From Moraxellaceae bacterium REDSEA-S32_B1 (GTDB lineage: Bacteria; Pseudomonadota; Gammaproteobacteria; Pseudomonadales; Moraxellaceae), in assembly GCA_001626925.1 (NCBI GenBank), contig LUOR01000038.1:16697-80696 (forward strand): DNA of 64,000 nt, given 5' to 3'. Positions 33,529-43,106 of this stretch are shown here, piece after piece. Position 1 is the first letter of the stretch. Every line of letters starts with the position of its first letter. The translations under genes were made by a program, and so were the position numbers. A model generated the notes under the pieces. The model did no database searches. It saw only the letters and a list, made by a program, of their open reading frames with translations, and was not told the origin of the DNA.

Positions 33529-35643
33529 TTACGCTTCAGTTGGTGTAGCTTGCTTTTGTGGGATGTCTTTCATAGTCAATTTGATACGACCACGGTTGTC
33601 GACATCTTGTACTTGGACTTGCAAGATTTGACCTTCGCTGAGGACATCAGAGACATTGGCTACACGCTCGTTCGAAATTTGTGAGATATGAAGCAAACCG
33701 TCTGTACCTGGCATGATATTCACGAACGCACCAAATTCAACGATACGAATCACTTTACCTGTATAGATTGTACCTGGTTCGATCTCAGCAGTGAGTGCTT
33801 GGATTTTGGCAACCGCTGCACTTGCAGACGCTTTTGATTCACCGAATACACGTACAGTACCGTTGTCTTCGATATCGATCGCTGCACCCGTTTCTTCAGT
33901 GATTGAACGAATAGTCGCACCACCTTTACCGATCACGTCACGGATCTTATCAGGGTTGATGTTAATCACTTGGAAAGTCGGAGCAAACATGTTGATTTCA
34001 GGGCGAGCACGTGAGATCACTTTGTTCATTTCGTTCAAGATGTGGATACGACCAGCATAAGCTTGGTTCAATGCCACTTCCATGATTTCTTCAGTGATGC
34101 CTTCGATCTTGATGTCCATTTGAAGTGCGGTAATACCGTTGGCTGAACCTGCAACTTTAAAGTCCATATCGCCAAGATGATCTTCATCACCCAAGATGTC
34201 AGAAAGAACTGCGAAACGCTCACCTTCTTTGACTAGACCCATTGCAATACCTGCGACTGGCGCTTTCAAAGGTACACCTGCATCCATCAATGCAAGCGAT
34301 GCACCACATACAGATGCCATTGAAGATGAACCATTAGATTCAGTAATATCAGACACGATACGAAGTACATATGGAAAGCGATCTGCCGCAGGAAGAACTG
34401 CTTGCACACCACGACGTGCTAGACGACCATGACCGATTTCACGGCGTTTTGGACCTGTTTCACGACCAGTTTCACCGACTGAGTATGCAGGGAAGTTGTA
34501 GTGCAACATGAAGTTGTCAGTTTTTGTACCAGCAAGCGTATCAACCATCAAGGCATCACGAGTATTACCCAAAGTCGCAGTCACAAGTGCCTGAGTTTCA
34601 CCACGTGTAAACAATGCAGAACCGTGTGTACGACCCAATACGCCAACTTGTACGTCTAGCTGACGAACAGTCTTGGTATCACGACCGTCGATACGTGCTT
34701 TACCTGACAAGATGTTGTCACGTACGGTACGGTATTTGAGGTCTTCGAATAACTCATTCAAATCATCTGCAATGCCTGTTTCATCTTCAGCAGGCACGAA
34801 CTGCGCAACTGCTTCCGCTTGAAGCGCATCAAGTGCTGCATAGCGATCTTGTTTCACTGCAATGGTGTATGCTTCAGAGATTTTTGCTTCGAAAGCATCT
34901 TTGAGTTTTGCACGAAGGTCTTCATTTTTCTCTGGTGCAGTCCACGTAGACTCAGTTGCACCCGCTGCTTTTGCAAATTCTTGAATGGCTTTAATAGCAA
35001 TTTGTTGCTCATCATGACCGAACAATACTGCACCAAGCATTTGATCTTCTGAAAGTTCTTTTGCTTCAGATTCAACCATCAATACCGCAGTTTCTGTACC
35101 CGCAACGACTAGATCAAGTGCAGATTCAGCCATTTGCGCATGGCTTGGGTTCAGAATATATTCGCCGTTGATTAAACCAACACGTGCCGCACCGATTGGA
35201 CCACGGAACGGTGTACCTGCAATCGCAAGTGCCGCAGATGTACCAAGCATCGCTGCAATATCAGCATCCATCGTCTTGTCAGAAGACACCACAGAAGCGG
35301 TGACTTGCACTTCGTTGAAGTAACCTTCTGGGAACAATGGGCGGATTGGACGGTCGATCAAACGAGAAATCAACGTTTCTGCTTCAGATGCACGACCTTC
35401 ACGCTTACCATAACCACCTGGGATACGACCCGCAGCATATTGCTTCTCTTGGTAGTTTACAGTGAGTGGAAAGAAGTCTTGACCTGCCTTCGCTGTTGGC
35501 TGTGCAACCACTGCAACAAGTACACTGACGCCACCCATGGTGACAAGCACAGAGTTCGCTTGACGTGCAACACGACCTGTTTCTAAAACAACAGTGTGCT
35601 GACCATATTGGAATTCTTTACGAACAAGATTAAACATAGACAT
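33529..35643 (-). CDS. pnp: Polynucleotide phosphorylase
   Basis: A 3'-5' phosphorolytic exoribonuclease of the RNA degradosome. The 704 residues (E. coli 711) show two RNase PH domains ([30 protein letters not shown] in the first, [16 protein letters not shown] in the second), a KH domain with GKGG and a C-terminal S1 domain ([23 protein letters not shown]). AGGA lies about 12 nt before the ATG. It follows rpsO, the usual order, with an unusually long 426-bp spacer. Confidence 0.97.
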   Translation of the reverse strand: MSMFNLVRKEFQYGQHTVVLETGRVARQANSVLVTMGGVSVLVAVVAQPTAKAGQDFFPLTVNYQEKQYAAGRIPGGYGKREGRASEAETLISRLIDRPIRPLFPEGYFNEVQVTASVVSSDKTMDADIAAMLGTSAALAIAGTPFRGPIGAARVGLINGEYILNPSHAQMAESALDLVVAGTETAVLMVESEAKELSEDQMLGAVLFGHDEQQIAIKAIQEFAKAAGATESTWTAPEKNEDLRAKLKDAFEAKISEAYTIAVKQDRYAALDALQAEAVAQFVPAEDETGIADDLNELFEDLKYRTVRDNILSGKARIDGRDTKTVRQLDVQVGVLGRTHGSALFTRGETQALVTATLGNTRDALMVDTLAGTKTDNFMLHYNFPAYSVGETGRETGPKRREIGHGRLARRGVQAVLPAADRFPYVLRIVSDITESNGSSSMASVCGASLALMDAGVPLKAPVAGIAMGLVKEGERFAVLSDILGDEDHLGDMDFKVAGSANGITALQMDIKIEGITEEIMEVALNQAYAGRIHILNEMNKVISRARPEINMFAPTFQVININPDKIRDVIGKGGATIRSITEETGAAIDIEDNGTVRVFGESKASASAAVAKIQALTAEIEPGTIYTGKVIRIVEFGAFVNIMPGTDGLLHISQISNERVANVSDVLSEGQILQVQVQDVDNRGRIKLTMKDIPQKQATPTEA

Positions 35644-36069
35644 GTTTTATTTTTTCCTAATTGTTTAATGGGGACTTCGAAAAGCAACCTATCTTGGCAA
35701 CTTTTTCGATCTTCCCGAATACTGGTTTTATCTTTGGTAGAAAGCCCCTAAGGTTTGGCATTGCATCAATCTTTTTTATTTCTATTTTTATCGCGGTAAC
35801 ACACGATATAAATCTCGAAATACTGAATGAAATGCCATGGCAAAGCTTAGAAGCTGTTTTCGACCATTAAAACCAATTTACTTCATACAATGAAAGCCGA
35901 CTAATCGACTCTCTTTTTTTCGCTCAAGATACAAATTTTCATTTGTGGCTCAAGCTTATACGATTTTTGATCAGATAAAAACCCGAACAAAACCTTTCAC
36001 GACAAACAAAAGAAGAGGCTTATCGCCCCTTCAATTTATACCAGTCTATTCGTCTTACTAAGCAACAGC
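35644..36069 (-). other. Spacer between rpsO and pnp
   Basis: No gene on either strand that I believe. It holds the rpsO terminator at its right end and a small hairpin, ACAAAT/ATTTGT (35931-35936 with 35941-35946). In other gamma-proteobacteria the pnp leader hairpin is cut by RNase III for autoregulation. Whether this one serves that role is not shown. Confidence 0.4.
36004..36032 (-). terminator. Intrinsic terminator after rpsO
   Basis: An 8-bp stem with one G-U pair (36012-36019 with 36025-36032), followed on the minus strand by TTTTG and TTTG. Confidence 0.75.
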
Positions 36070-36339
36070 TTAACGACGAAGACCTAGCTCACCGATCAAT
36101 GCAACATAACGTGCATGATCTTTACCATTTAGATAGTCAAGCAATTTACGACGTTGGTTTACTTTACGAATCAAACCACGACGGCTGTGATGGTCGTGTT
36201 TGTGTGATTTAAAGTGACCTTGTAAATCGTTGATTTGAGCAGTTAACAATGCAACTTGCACTTCTGGCGAACCAGTGTCATTTTCAGCACGTGCAAATTT
36301 TGCGATGATTTCTGCGCGATCTTGGTTTGTTAAAGCCAT
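36070..36339 (-). CDS. rpsO: 30S ribosomal protein S15
   Basis: Binds the central domain of 16S rRNA. From the ATG at 36339 it has 89 residues, as in E. coli. GGAG lies 7 nt before this ATG and only 4 nt before the ATG one codon earlier. [23 protein letters not shown] and [21 protein letters not shown] are conserved. It is followed by pnp. Confidence 0.97.
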   Translation of the reverse strand: MALTNQDRAEIIAKFARAENDTGSPEVQVALLTAQINDLQGHFKSHKHDHHSRRGLIRKVNQRRKLLDYLNGKDHARYVALIGELGLRR

Positions 36340-36452
36340 CATGTATCTCCGAGATGCTTAAAAGTTCTATTAGCGATATTTCAAGTAGTTCAGATGAGTT
36401 GAAACGATTCATCAAAAACACCTATGCCGTGCATCACTACAGCAAGTGCGAT

Positions 36453-36481
36453 ATTCTAATGTAATTCGGCTTTCTTTGCAA
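36453..36481 (-). promoter_or_regulatory. Promoter of rpsO
   Basis: On the minus strand TTGCAA (36476-36481), 17 bp, TAGAAT (36453-36458). It gives a leader of about 105 nt, long enough for the translational control known for rpsO. Confidence 0.6.
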
Positions 36482-36516
36482 AAACATTGTGGTAATTTTC
36501 CAACATATTTTACCAT

Positions 36517-36561
36517 GCAAAAACAATAACGCCGACCCCTTTCGGAATCGGCGTTATTGTT
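36517..36561 (-). terminator. Strong hairpin terminator upstream of rpsO
   Basis: A perfect 14-bp stem (36522-36535 with 36548-36561) with a 12-nt loop, followed by five T on the minus strand. No gene ends into it from the right, so it would terminate an unassigned leftward transcript. Confidence 0.7.
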
Positions 36562-36962
36562 TAGGCTAACAACATTATTTTATTATTATTTTTTCATCTC
36601 ATCCCTAAGACCTGCTTCGATTCATCTCTTTTTGTTATAATACACCCCTGTGTTCTTAAAAAACCAATTAAGTTTTGATAAATCGATTTGATAGACGCAT
36701 TTTGTCAAATAATGCTTTGCAGGAACATAAGAAATATTAGACATTAGTTGTAAGCAATTGCTCACAAAAAATACATAATATTCAATAATTTCAATAATTT
36801 AGAATTTTTTAATTTTGCAAAATTTGTCATTATTTTACTTTTTATGTCATGTGACAAATTTTTAACATTTGTCGTAATTGGTCAATATTTTTGATTAATT
36901 TTACGCAATTTGATGCAAATAAAGTGTTGCTAAGGTTTTGGATGACGTTGAACCAATGATCT
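36562..36962. other. Gene-free stretch with inverted repeats
   Basis: Very AT-rich, with no coding potential. A TGTTATAAT extended -10 lies on the plus strand (36633-36641). A perfect 11-bp inverted repeat (AAAATTTGTCA at 36819-36829, TGACAAATTTT at 36852-36862) has a 22-nt loop. The core TTTGTC recurs at about 36704 and 36869. It may be an operator region; nothing else is recognisable. Confidence 0.4.
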
Positions 36963-36970
36963 ATTTCAGG

Positions 36971-37077
36971 CAAAATAAAAGCCCTATAGTCTCTCCCAAA
37001 ACTATAAGGCTTAAGGTACTGCAATCTCTGCTGAGATAGAGTTTCACTTACGTCACTGTAAGTCCGCAAAGTCTCTC
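36971..37077 (-). ncRNA. Candidate small RNA
   Basis: On the minus strand a promoter-like TTAAGC (37105-37110), 16 bp, TATAAA (37083-37088) precedes about 107 bases with three hairpins. The first is ACTTAC/GTAAGT with a 6-nt loop and the second ATCTC/GAGAT with a 4-nt loop. The last is a 12-bp terminator stem (36979-36990 with 37001-37012, one G-U pair) followed by TTATTTT. No good reading frame fits this unit. It does not show 4.5S, 6S or RNase P signatures that I can recognise. Confidence 0.55.
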
Positions 37078-37082
37078 GACCG

Positions 37083-37158
37083 TTTATATTATTTAGTGCG
37101 GTACGCTTAATCATCCATAACTAAGCTGTGAAACCATCATCGCAAAAGTGATCACTTT
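37083..37158 (-). promoter_or_regulatory. Promoter and upstream palindrome of the candidate small RNA
   Basis: The -10/-35 pair described for the small RNA is preceded by a perfect 14-bp palindrome AAAGTGATCACTTT (37145-37158), centred about 75 bp upstream of the expected start. A second inverted repeat, TGTAAG/CTTACA (37186-37191 with 37198-37203), lies just after the recD stop. Confidence 0.4.
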
Positions 37159-37217
37159 CAACTAGTGGAGAATCACCCTGATCAATGTAAGCATTTACTT
37201 ACAATAGTTCACAATAT

Positions 37218-39140
37218 TTACACAATGTCGGTGGTTAACGCACGAATGATCTGCTGGCTCAAGCCACTTTGTCGCTGTGTACGCACAGATAGACTATGTT
37301 CAAGCATTTCAATTGAACTGAATACACTCACCATCTTTTTCGCTCGTGTGATCGCTGTATAAAGCAGTTCTTTACCCATCAATCGCTGTGCTGATTGATC
37401 GAGCACTACTGCGACATGATCAAACTCTGAGCCTTGAGATTTGTGAATGGTCAATGCAAAGGCGGTTTGGATACTTTGCGGTAATCTCGCTACGGCGATC
37501 CATTTATCTTGACTTGGGAAATACACTTCGAGTTGTTCACGCTTATCAGGGTGAGGTAGACAAATCCCGATATCACCATTGGATACACCAAGTTGATAAT
37601 CATTACTGCTCACCATGACCGAACGACCGACAAACCATTCGCTGTCTTGCACTAGATTTAAGGCATGTTTGAGATGTTGAGTCATGGCAAGGTTAATCTG
37701 TGCCAAGCCAAGCGCACCATGACGCATCGCCACTAAAATTCGATACTGATCAAAAGTTTGCGCAACCTGTTGATGACTCACTTTAGCTTCAAGATAATCT
37801 TTTAAAATCGAAAAATATGCCTGATAGCCAAGTGCCAACTGTCGGTAAATCGCAATCAATGTGGATGTGCTGAGTGGTGTATTTTCAGATTGCTCCAGTG
37901 GATAAAAGCCCAACCAATCGACATTGACCTGTTCTAATTTTGGAATCTCATCACCGATTTGAAGCATCTGCGGTTGAGTATTTTCTAGAAAATCTGCATA
38001 ACTCGGTCGATCCGTGGCATAGATCAACTTGGCAAATTGTCCAATTTTGGCATCATCGACAAAACGGCGACTATGCTTCAATTGCACATGGCACTGTTGC
38101 AATGCAGGGACTTGCTGAAAGTCTGCCAATACATAACCCACATCGACCGAACTCAGCTGATTGGCATCACCCAATAAAATCACTCGAGTCGGTGCTTGGA
38201 TTGCATCAAACAAAAGCTTCGCCAAATGTAAATCTAGCATCGAAGCCTCATCGACCACAATCACATCATAGCCAAGCGGACGTGATCCATCAAAACGTGG
38301 CACACCTCGCTCACCAATACCGAGTAGGCGATGAATGGTCTGTGTCTGTTGGTGTACAAAATCAGGATGATACAAACCCGCATCTAGCAGTTTCGGATTT
38401 TGAAAAGCCTTTTGCAAAGCCTCTTGCATACGCTGTGCCGCCTTTCCAGTCGGGGCAACCATGGCGATTCGCATGTCAGGATAGAATTCTTTCAACACTG
38501 CAACGATATGCGTCAATACAAACGTTTTACCTGTGCCTGGTCCACCCGTGATTAAGCTGAATGCAGAATTGATGCCCTGAGCGAGTGCCTGCTGTTGGTA
38601 AATATCTTCAAATAGACTGAGATATGGTGCTAAATCTACTTGCTGTACTTGCTCTGACAATAAGCTTGCAATGCGCTGTGCCAGCCTCTGCTCATACGCC
38701 CAATAGCGTTGCAAATACAATCGTCCACTGTCCCAAAACATCGGTTTTAATTGCTTTACAGTAGATAAGGTTTGCGTTTGATATTCGCTGACATCTAATA
38801 AAAAGTCGGTGATATTTTGCGGTTTTTCAGTCAGTGCAATACAGCTATCGCCTCGCTCTAAAGCTTCACTTAAAGCAAGCAAATAATTTTGCACAAGCGA
38901 TTGATTTTCTTTATTTAAATAATGGTTTTGTGTATTGATTTGAGGTAAATAGCCACTCCACAATGTCGCCCATGTCGGAGTATTTGTATCATCTAAATTT
39001 TGGCTTAGGCTTTGATTTATCACTGAATTATCCTTATTTGAAATCTGCTTATCTGCATAGTTATTCACGTATTTATCTACATACTTATCAACAAAGCTAT
39101 CAACAGAGTTATCCACTTGATTGTTCACAACTTTATCCAC
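37218..39140 (-). CDS. recD: Exodeoxyribonuclease V alpha subunit, with repetitive N-terminal extension
   Basis: The 5'-3' helicase of RecBCD. The 640 residues (E. coli 608) contain Walker A GGPGTGKT (199-206), VVDEASMLDL and the C-terminal FALTIHKSQGSEFDHVAVVL and YTAITRAK motifs. Conserved RecD sequence begins only near residue 55. The first 32 residues are eight tetrapeptides of the pattern V-D/N-K/N-x, encoded by eight contiguous 12-bp units that carry DnaA-box-like sequence. The GTG at 39140 overlaps a perfect TTATCCACA box. There is no ATG before the conserved domain, and several other GTG codons in the repeat could serve as start. Confidence 0.92.
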   Translation of the reverse strand: MDKVVNNQVDNSVDSFVDKYVDKYVNNYADKQISNKDNSVINQSLSQNLDDTNTPTWATLWSGYLPQINTQNHYLNKENQSLVQNYLLALSEALERGDSCIALTEKPQNITDFLLDVSEYQTQTLSTVKQLKPMFWDSGRLYLQRYWAYEQRLAQRIASLLSEQVQQVDLAPYLSLFEDIYQQQALAQGINSAFSLITGGPGTGKTFVLTHIVAVLKEFYPDMRIAMVAPTGKAAQRMQEALQKAFQNPKLLDAGLYHPDFVHQQTQTIHRLLGIGERGVPRFDGSRPLGYDVIVVDEASMLDLHLAKLLFDAIQAPTRVILLGDANQLSSVDVGYVLADFQQVPALQQCHVQLKHSRRFVDDAKIGQFAKLIYATDRPSYADFLENTQPQMLQIGDEIPKLEQVNVDWLGFYPLEQSENTPLSTSTLIAIYRQLALGYQAYFSILKDYLEAKVSHQQVAQTFDQYRILVAMRHGALGLAQINLAMTQHLKHALNLVQDSEWFVGRSVMVSSNDYQLGVSNGDIGICLPHPDKREQLEVYFPSQDKWIAVARLPQSIQTAFALTIHKSQGSEFDHVAVVLDQSAQRLMGKELLYTAITRAKKMVSVFSSIEMLEHSLSVRTQRQSGLSQQIIRALTTDIV

Positions 39141-39237
39141 AAGTTAATATTTCTCTACAATGAAAGCTCAAATCCCCACTTATACATCGTTTTGCACAGG
39201 GTTTTACACAAAGTTATCCACAGCATCATTATTTACA
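39049..39237 (+). repeat. Array of DnaA-box-like 12-bp units at the recB-recD junction
   Basis: Read on the plus strand, 39049-39144 is eight consecutive 12-bp units, each opening with a 9-mer that matches the DnaA box TTATCCACA at seven to nine of nine positions. The unit at 39133 is perfect and those at 39073, 39085 and 39109 have one mismatch. After a gap of about 45 bp a second phased run starts: 39190 and 39202 (TTTTACACA), then a perfect box at 39214-39222, and TTATTTACA at 39229. A further perfect box lies at 39791-39799 inside recB. Confidence 0.75.
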
Positions 39238-42200
39238 ACATTGCCACCTAGTATCTGATCTAACTCAAAAATTAAATCTAAACCCGCTTGCCAATTCAGT
39301 ACACCATAGGTTTTTTGTGAATTACTTGAAAATTGCTTGGTTTGCATCCCTCGAAGATATAAGTAATTCGCCGAGCCAAGATGAGTGTCAGGCTGATAAT
39401 CCGCTAGATGTGTCGATAAATAGCGATGCAATGCGACAAGATATAGCGATGCTTGAAGCCAATAACTGGAATGACGCATATTCTCACTGATCTGCGCATG
39501 ATCATAATCTTGCATATATTCGCCTAAGAAATTACTTTTAAAATCAGCAATGTGGTATTTCACACCATCGAAATACACCAAATCGATTGAACCATTCAGA
39601 TAACGTGCTGTATCGGCATGATCGAATTCTGGCAACTCTAAACCATGCTTTGCAAAGAGTTGATGAATGCGATCCGTATCAAAACGCCGATCTGCCAATG
39701 CGAGATAAAATGGAAACTCATGGCTACGATTGCCACGCTGTAATTGAGCAAGTGTCAGACCATCATGCAGTGGTGTGGACAACACTTGTGTTATCCACAG
39801 GTGTAGTGCATTTTTCAGCCATGCTTTCATTTCTTCAACATCAGATTCTGGGAAATCTTTGGCATAAGCATCGCACAACGTAGACCACAAACCGTATTGT
39901 TTCATCTTGGAATGCAGTTGTTTTGTCCAATATTGATCATTTTGAAAATCAATCACTTCAAACAATTCATGTAAGCAATTTCCAGCATTGGTCCCTTTTG
40001 GAAAATGTCTGCGAATCCAATCGAGTTGGGTTAACTCACTTGCTTGCATCGGTGCAATTGTCGAAATTTCTTCCGTAAAAATGACTGAACTTTCGAGCGC
40101 AACTTCATCTTCTGCAGGCATTATTTGTAAGGTGTTATCTGCGATTTGATCGAGCAATTGCCCATGACTGCCCTGTTGATGCACAGCAATTGCACTAAAA
40201 CTGGTGCGAGTCTGCGGATAAAAACGCTGTGTTGGATAATCCATCGCATTTAAGGTCTGTACTTGGTGCTTGCTTGGCACATAGCGCTGATCCATGATGG
40301 CTTGTGGAATCTGAAAATTTTCTTCTTTTAAGCTCTCATGCTCAAATGCATCTGCTTGCGCATCGAGCCAAAACTTGATTCCGCCCTTATATTTTTTCGG
40401 CTTGGTCACTACAGGAAAATAGGCATAGAGCCGATAACTAGCACGGGTAATCGCCACATACCACAACCGATGATTTTCCGCACAGAATTTATCAATATTG
40501 GCTTGTTGTGCTTCGTCATTATCCGCAATCGCTGCTTCAGAAATGGCAATAATCCGCTCTTGCGCTTTGCTATCTTTTTCAGCGTTTGCACTGTCTTTAT
40601 CCGACTGATAAAACGCTAATTTTTGTTTAGAGAGGTCAATGGTTTGACTGGCTTTCATCACAAAAACGATTTTAAACTCCAAACCTTTGGACTTGTGAAT
40701 GGTCATCAGATGCACACCTGACTCGCTACTCAGCTTGCGCTCAAGCTCCCATTCTCGCTGTGCAGGCGAACCAAGTTGTAGTTGATACCAATGCAACACA
40801 TGCTGTAGACCATGTGATTGGTGACCCGATTGCTGGCTAATCAGTTCAATAACATGCCGTGTATTAACGATACTTCGCTCGGCATCCAAGCCCATATTCT
40901 GCGCAAGATTTTGCCAAAACTGATACTGCGTCGCCAAATATTGCCATGCCAGCAAAAAGCCTTTGCTGAGCCACAATTGTCTTGCTTGGCGGAACTGTTG
41001 CATGTGTAGACTTAAAGCATCGGCATCAGTAGAAAATCGCTGAAAATCTGACGCCTTTAAACCGATCAACGGCGTCAGTAACGCACGTTTCAGTACCGCA
41101 TCTCGTTCAGGGCGCTCGATCGCCACCAGTATCGCCGCCACATCTTTCGCAGCGGTACTTTCAAAGACACTGCGCTGTGCAGTGCGGTTGACATCAATGC
41201 CAAGTTTTTCTAACTGTTTTTGCACTTCACTGAGTTGATGATGACTATTGGCAAGCACCGCAATATCACTGGCTTCAATTTTAATTTTTGCATCATCATC
41301 TTGTAGAAAAAGTTTATCTTCTTGCGCATAAATCAACAATTCACGGATTTTATGCGCAATCAAATAGGCTTCATTGGCATCTTTTTCCAACTCGACAAAG
41401 CGTAGTGGTTGCAAATCGGGCTTGCCATGTTCCACCAAATAGCTTGCGCCATCTTTGCCTGCCTGTGCAGGGTAATAATCAATGTTCTCACCAAACTGCA
41501 TTTGCCGTTGAAATAGCGCATCAACCGCTTCAACCAAGCGTGGCGTGGAACGAAAATTGTGCTGTAAGCGGTAGAAGCTGCCCTGCTTCGAAGCAATATC
41601 ATTAAAGGCGTTGAGATAGGTCAGCACATCCCCACCACGAAAGCCATAAATCGCCTGTTTCGGATCACCCACCGCAATAAAACAACCTTGTGTATAACGT
41701 GCAGAATCACGCCACACCGCTTGCAACATATTGTCTTGTTCTTGGTTGGTGTCTTGGAATTCATCGACCAAAATGATCGGATAGCGTTGCTGAATCGCTT
41801 CTGCCAAAACTTTGCCACGTTCACCTGTCAGTGCATCACTGAGGCTACGAGTTTGTTGGCTAAAGGTGGTTTCACCTGATTGATACAGCAAATGCGGCAG
41901 TTTTTGTTTGACTTGCACGGTAAGGTGATAATGCACATATAAATCGAGCTGTGCGAGATCGTGATTGATTTTTTGGCTCTGCTGACAAAGCGCAAATAAG
42001 GCTTGAATCAATGGATTTTGATAAAATTTTTGGGCAACATCTTCAGGACATTTTTTTGAAAAAATGCTTTCCCGCATTTGTCCTTTAGAGTCTAAAAAAA
42101 CTTGATAAATCTGCCGAAATGCACTTTGTGCCGAAGCTTGAAAATAGCTTAATGGATAATTTTTATCGAGTTGTTGAATGGCTTTGGATACGACATCAGC

Positions 42201-43094
42201 AAAAATATGATGAAATTTATCATTGCGAAATGACTGTTTACTGACAAAGGCATAATACTCACCTTTTAAATCAAAATATGGTCGTAACGCTGCCATATTC
42301 TCATAATTAAACTGTTCAATCACCTCAGCGACATAGGGCTGAAAACTTGCCAAATCAACCTGCGGTTCATCGACCACTTGCAACTTGGCTTGGTTAAAAC
42401 TCAAGGTGTTATGAATAGTGCTGAGATAATGATCTACCGAACCGAGTTTACCACTCACTAGTAACACATCGACCAACTCTTGTGGCTGCTGTTGTAGCCA
42501 TGCACGTAGCTCGTCATGCACCAGTTGATAGGGATATTGTTTTTCATTTTCAGCAATTTGCCGTATTTGTACTTCACCACTATCAAAGGCAAATTCACGC
42601 AACGTCTTTTGAATAAAACTGTCAATCGTACCGACAAATAGCTCATCTAAGCTATCAATTACTAACTTTAAGCGATTGGCTAAATAGACAAAATTATGCG
42701 TTGTGTTTTCATCATCTAGCGGATCGTTTTTACTGGAATTTTCAATTTTAAACTGCTTAAAAATAATTTGCGCCAAAGGGTCACTAAGCGACATTTCTGC
42801 CTGTGCGATTTGTTCTTCTGTATTAAACGACTGCCATACTTTGGCATGGCTGTAGATTTCTTGCAGACGTTTACGAATCCGAGATTTTAGCTCCGCTGCT
42901 GCCGCCCGAGTAAAGGTGGTAGCGATCACTTGGCGAGGCAAATACCTCTCCACCAAGATACGCACCATCAGGCTTGATAACGTCCACGTCTTGCCTGTCC
43001 CTGCCGAGGCTTCGATCAGATGCAGACCACTGAGTGTTAAATGCTTCAGCGGTTGATCTTGATAGTGCACAGTGGCTTTCATATTTGAAGTCAT
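39204..43094 (-). CDS. recB: Exodeoxyribonuclease V beta subunit
   Basis: 3'-5' helicase and nuclease of RecBCD, for double-strand break repair. The 1296 residues exceed E. coli RecB (1180). Walker A AGTGKT is at 31-36, the UvrD-type motif LVDEFQDTNQEQ near 450 and the C-terminal nuclease motif HIADFKSNFLG near 1190. The ATG at 43094 has AGGA 9 nt upstream; an ATG four codons later is possible. It starts 12 bp after recC. The last codons (VNNDAVDNFV) lie in the DnaA-box-like array. Confidence 0.95.
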   Translation of the reverse strand: MTSNMKATVHYQDQPLKHLTLSGLHLIEASAGTGKTWTLSSLMVRILVERYLPRQVIATTFTRAAAAELKSRIRKRLQEIYSHAKVWQSFNTEEQIAQAEMSLSDPLAQIIFKQFKIENSSKNDPLDDENTTHNFVYLANRLKLVIDSLDELFVGTIDSFIQKTLREFAFDSGEVQIRQIAENEKQYPYQLVHDELRAWLQQQPQELVDVLLVSGKLGSVDHYLSTIHNTLSFNQAKLQVVDEPQVDLASFQPYVAEVIEQFNYENMAALRPYFDLKGEYYAFVSKQSFRNDKFHHIFADVVSKAIQQLDKNYPLSYFQASAQSAFRQIYQVFLDSKGQMRESIFSKKCPEDVAQKFYQNPLIQALFALCQQSQKINHDLAQLDLYVHYHLTVQVKQKLPHLLYQSGETTFSQQTRSLSDALTGERGKVLAEAIQQRYPIILVDEFQDTNQEQDNMLQAVWRDSARYTQGCFIAVGDPKQAIYGFRGGDVLTYLNAFNDIASKQGSFYRLQHNFRSTPRLVEAVDALFQRQMQFGENIDYYPAQAGKDGASYLVEHGKPDLQPLRFVELEKDANEAYLIAHKIRELLIYAQEDKLFLQDDDAKIKIEASDIAVLANSHHQLSEVQKQLEKLGIDVNRTAQRSVFESTAAKDVAAILVAIERPERDAVLKRALLTPLIGLKASDFQRFSTDADALSLHMQQFRQARQLWLSKGFLLAWQYLATQYQFWQNLAQNMGLDAERSIVNTRHVIELISQQSGHQSHGLQHVLHWYQLQLGSPAQREWELERKLSSESGVHLMTIHKSKGLEFKIVFVMKASQTIDLSKQKLAFYQSDKDSANAEKDSKAQERIIAISEAAIADNDEAQQANIDKFCAENHRLWYVAITRASYRLYAYFPVVTKPKKYKGGIKFWLDAQADAFEHESLKEENFQIPQAIMDQRYVPSKHQVQTLNAMDYPTQRFYPQTRTSFSAIAVHQQGSHGQLLDQIADNTLQIMPAEDEVALESSVIFTEEISTIAPMQASELTQLDWIRRHFPKGTNAGNCLHELFEVIDFQNDQYWTKQLHSKMKQYGLWSTLCDAYAKDFPESDVEEMKAWLKNALHLWITQVLSTPLHDGLTLAQLQRGNRSHEFPFYLALADRRFDTDRIHQLFAKHGLELPEFDHADTARYLNGSIDLVYFDGVKYHIADFKSNFLGEYMQDYDHAQISENMRHSSYWLQASLYLVALHRYLSTHLADYQPDTHLGSANYLYLRGMQTKQFSSNSQKTYGVLNWQAGLDLIFELDQILGGNVVNNDAVDNFV

Positions 43095-43106
43095 ACGTGA
43101 TCGTTC

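Noticed and set aside
35661..35870. 69-codon frame on the plus strand between pnp and rpsO
   Set aside because: No ribosome site or family resemblance, and it lies opposite the pnp leader.
36842..37114. 90-codon frame on the minus strand
   Set aside because: It overlaps the promoter, hairpins and terminator of the candidate small RNA, lacks a ribosome site and has no recognisable domain.
39049..39144. CRISPR-like repeat
   Set aside because: The units are contiguous 12-mers without spacers, inside the recD reading frame; no cas genes are near.
39049..39237. Chromosomal origin of replication
   Set aside because: Despite the DnaA-box-like array there is no dnaA, dnaN, rpmH or gidA nearby and no clear AT-rich unwinding element; the boxes are inside coding sequence.
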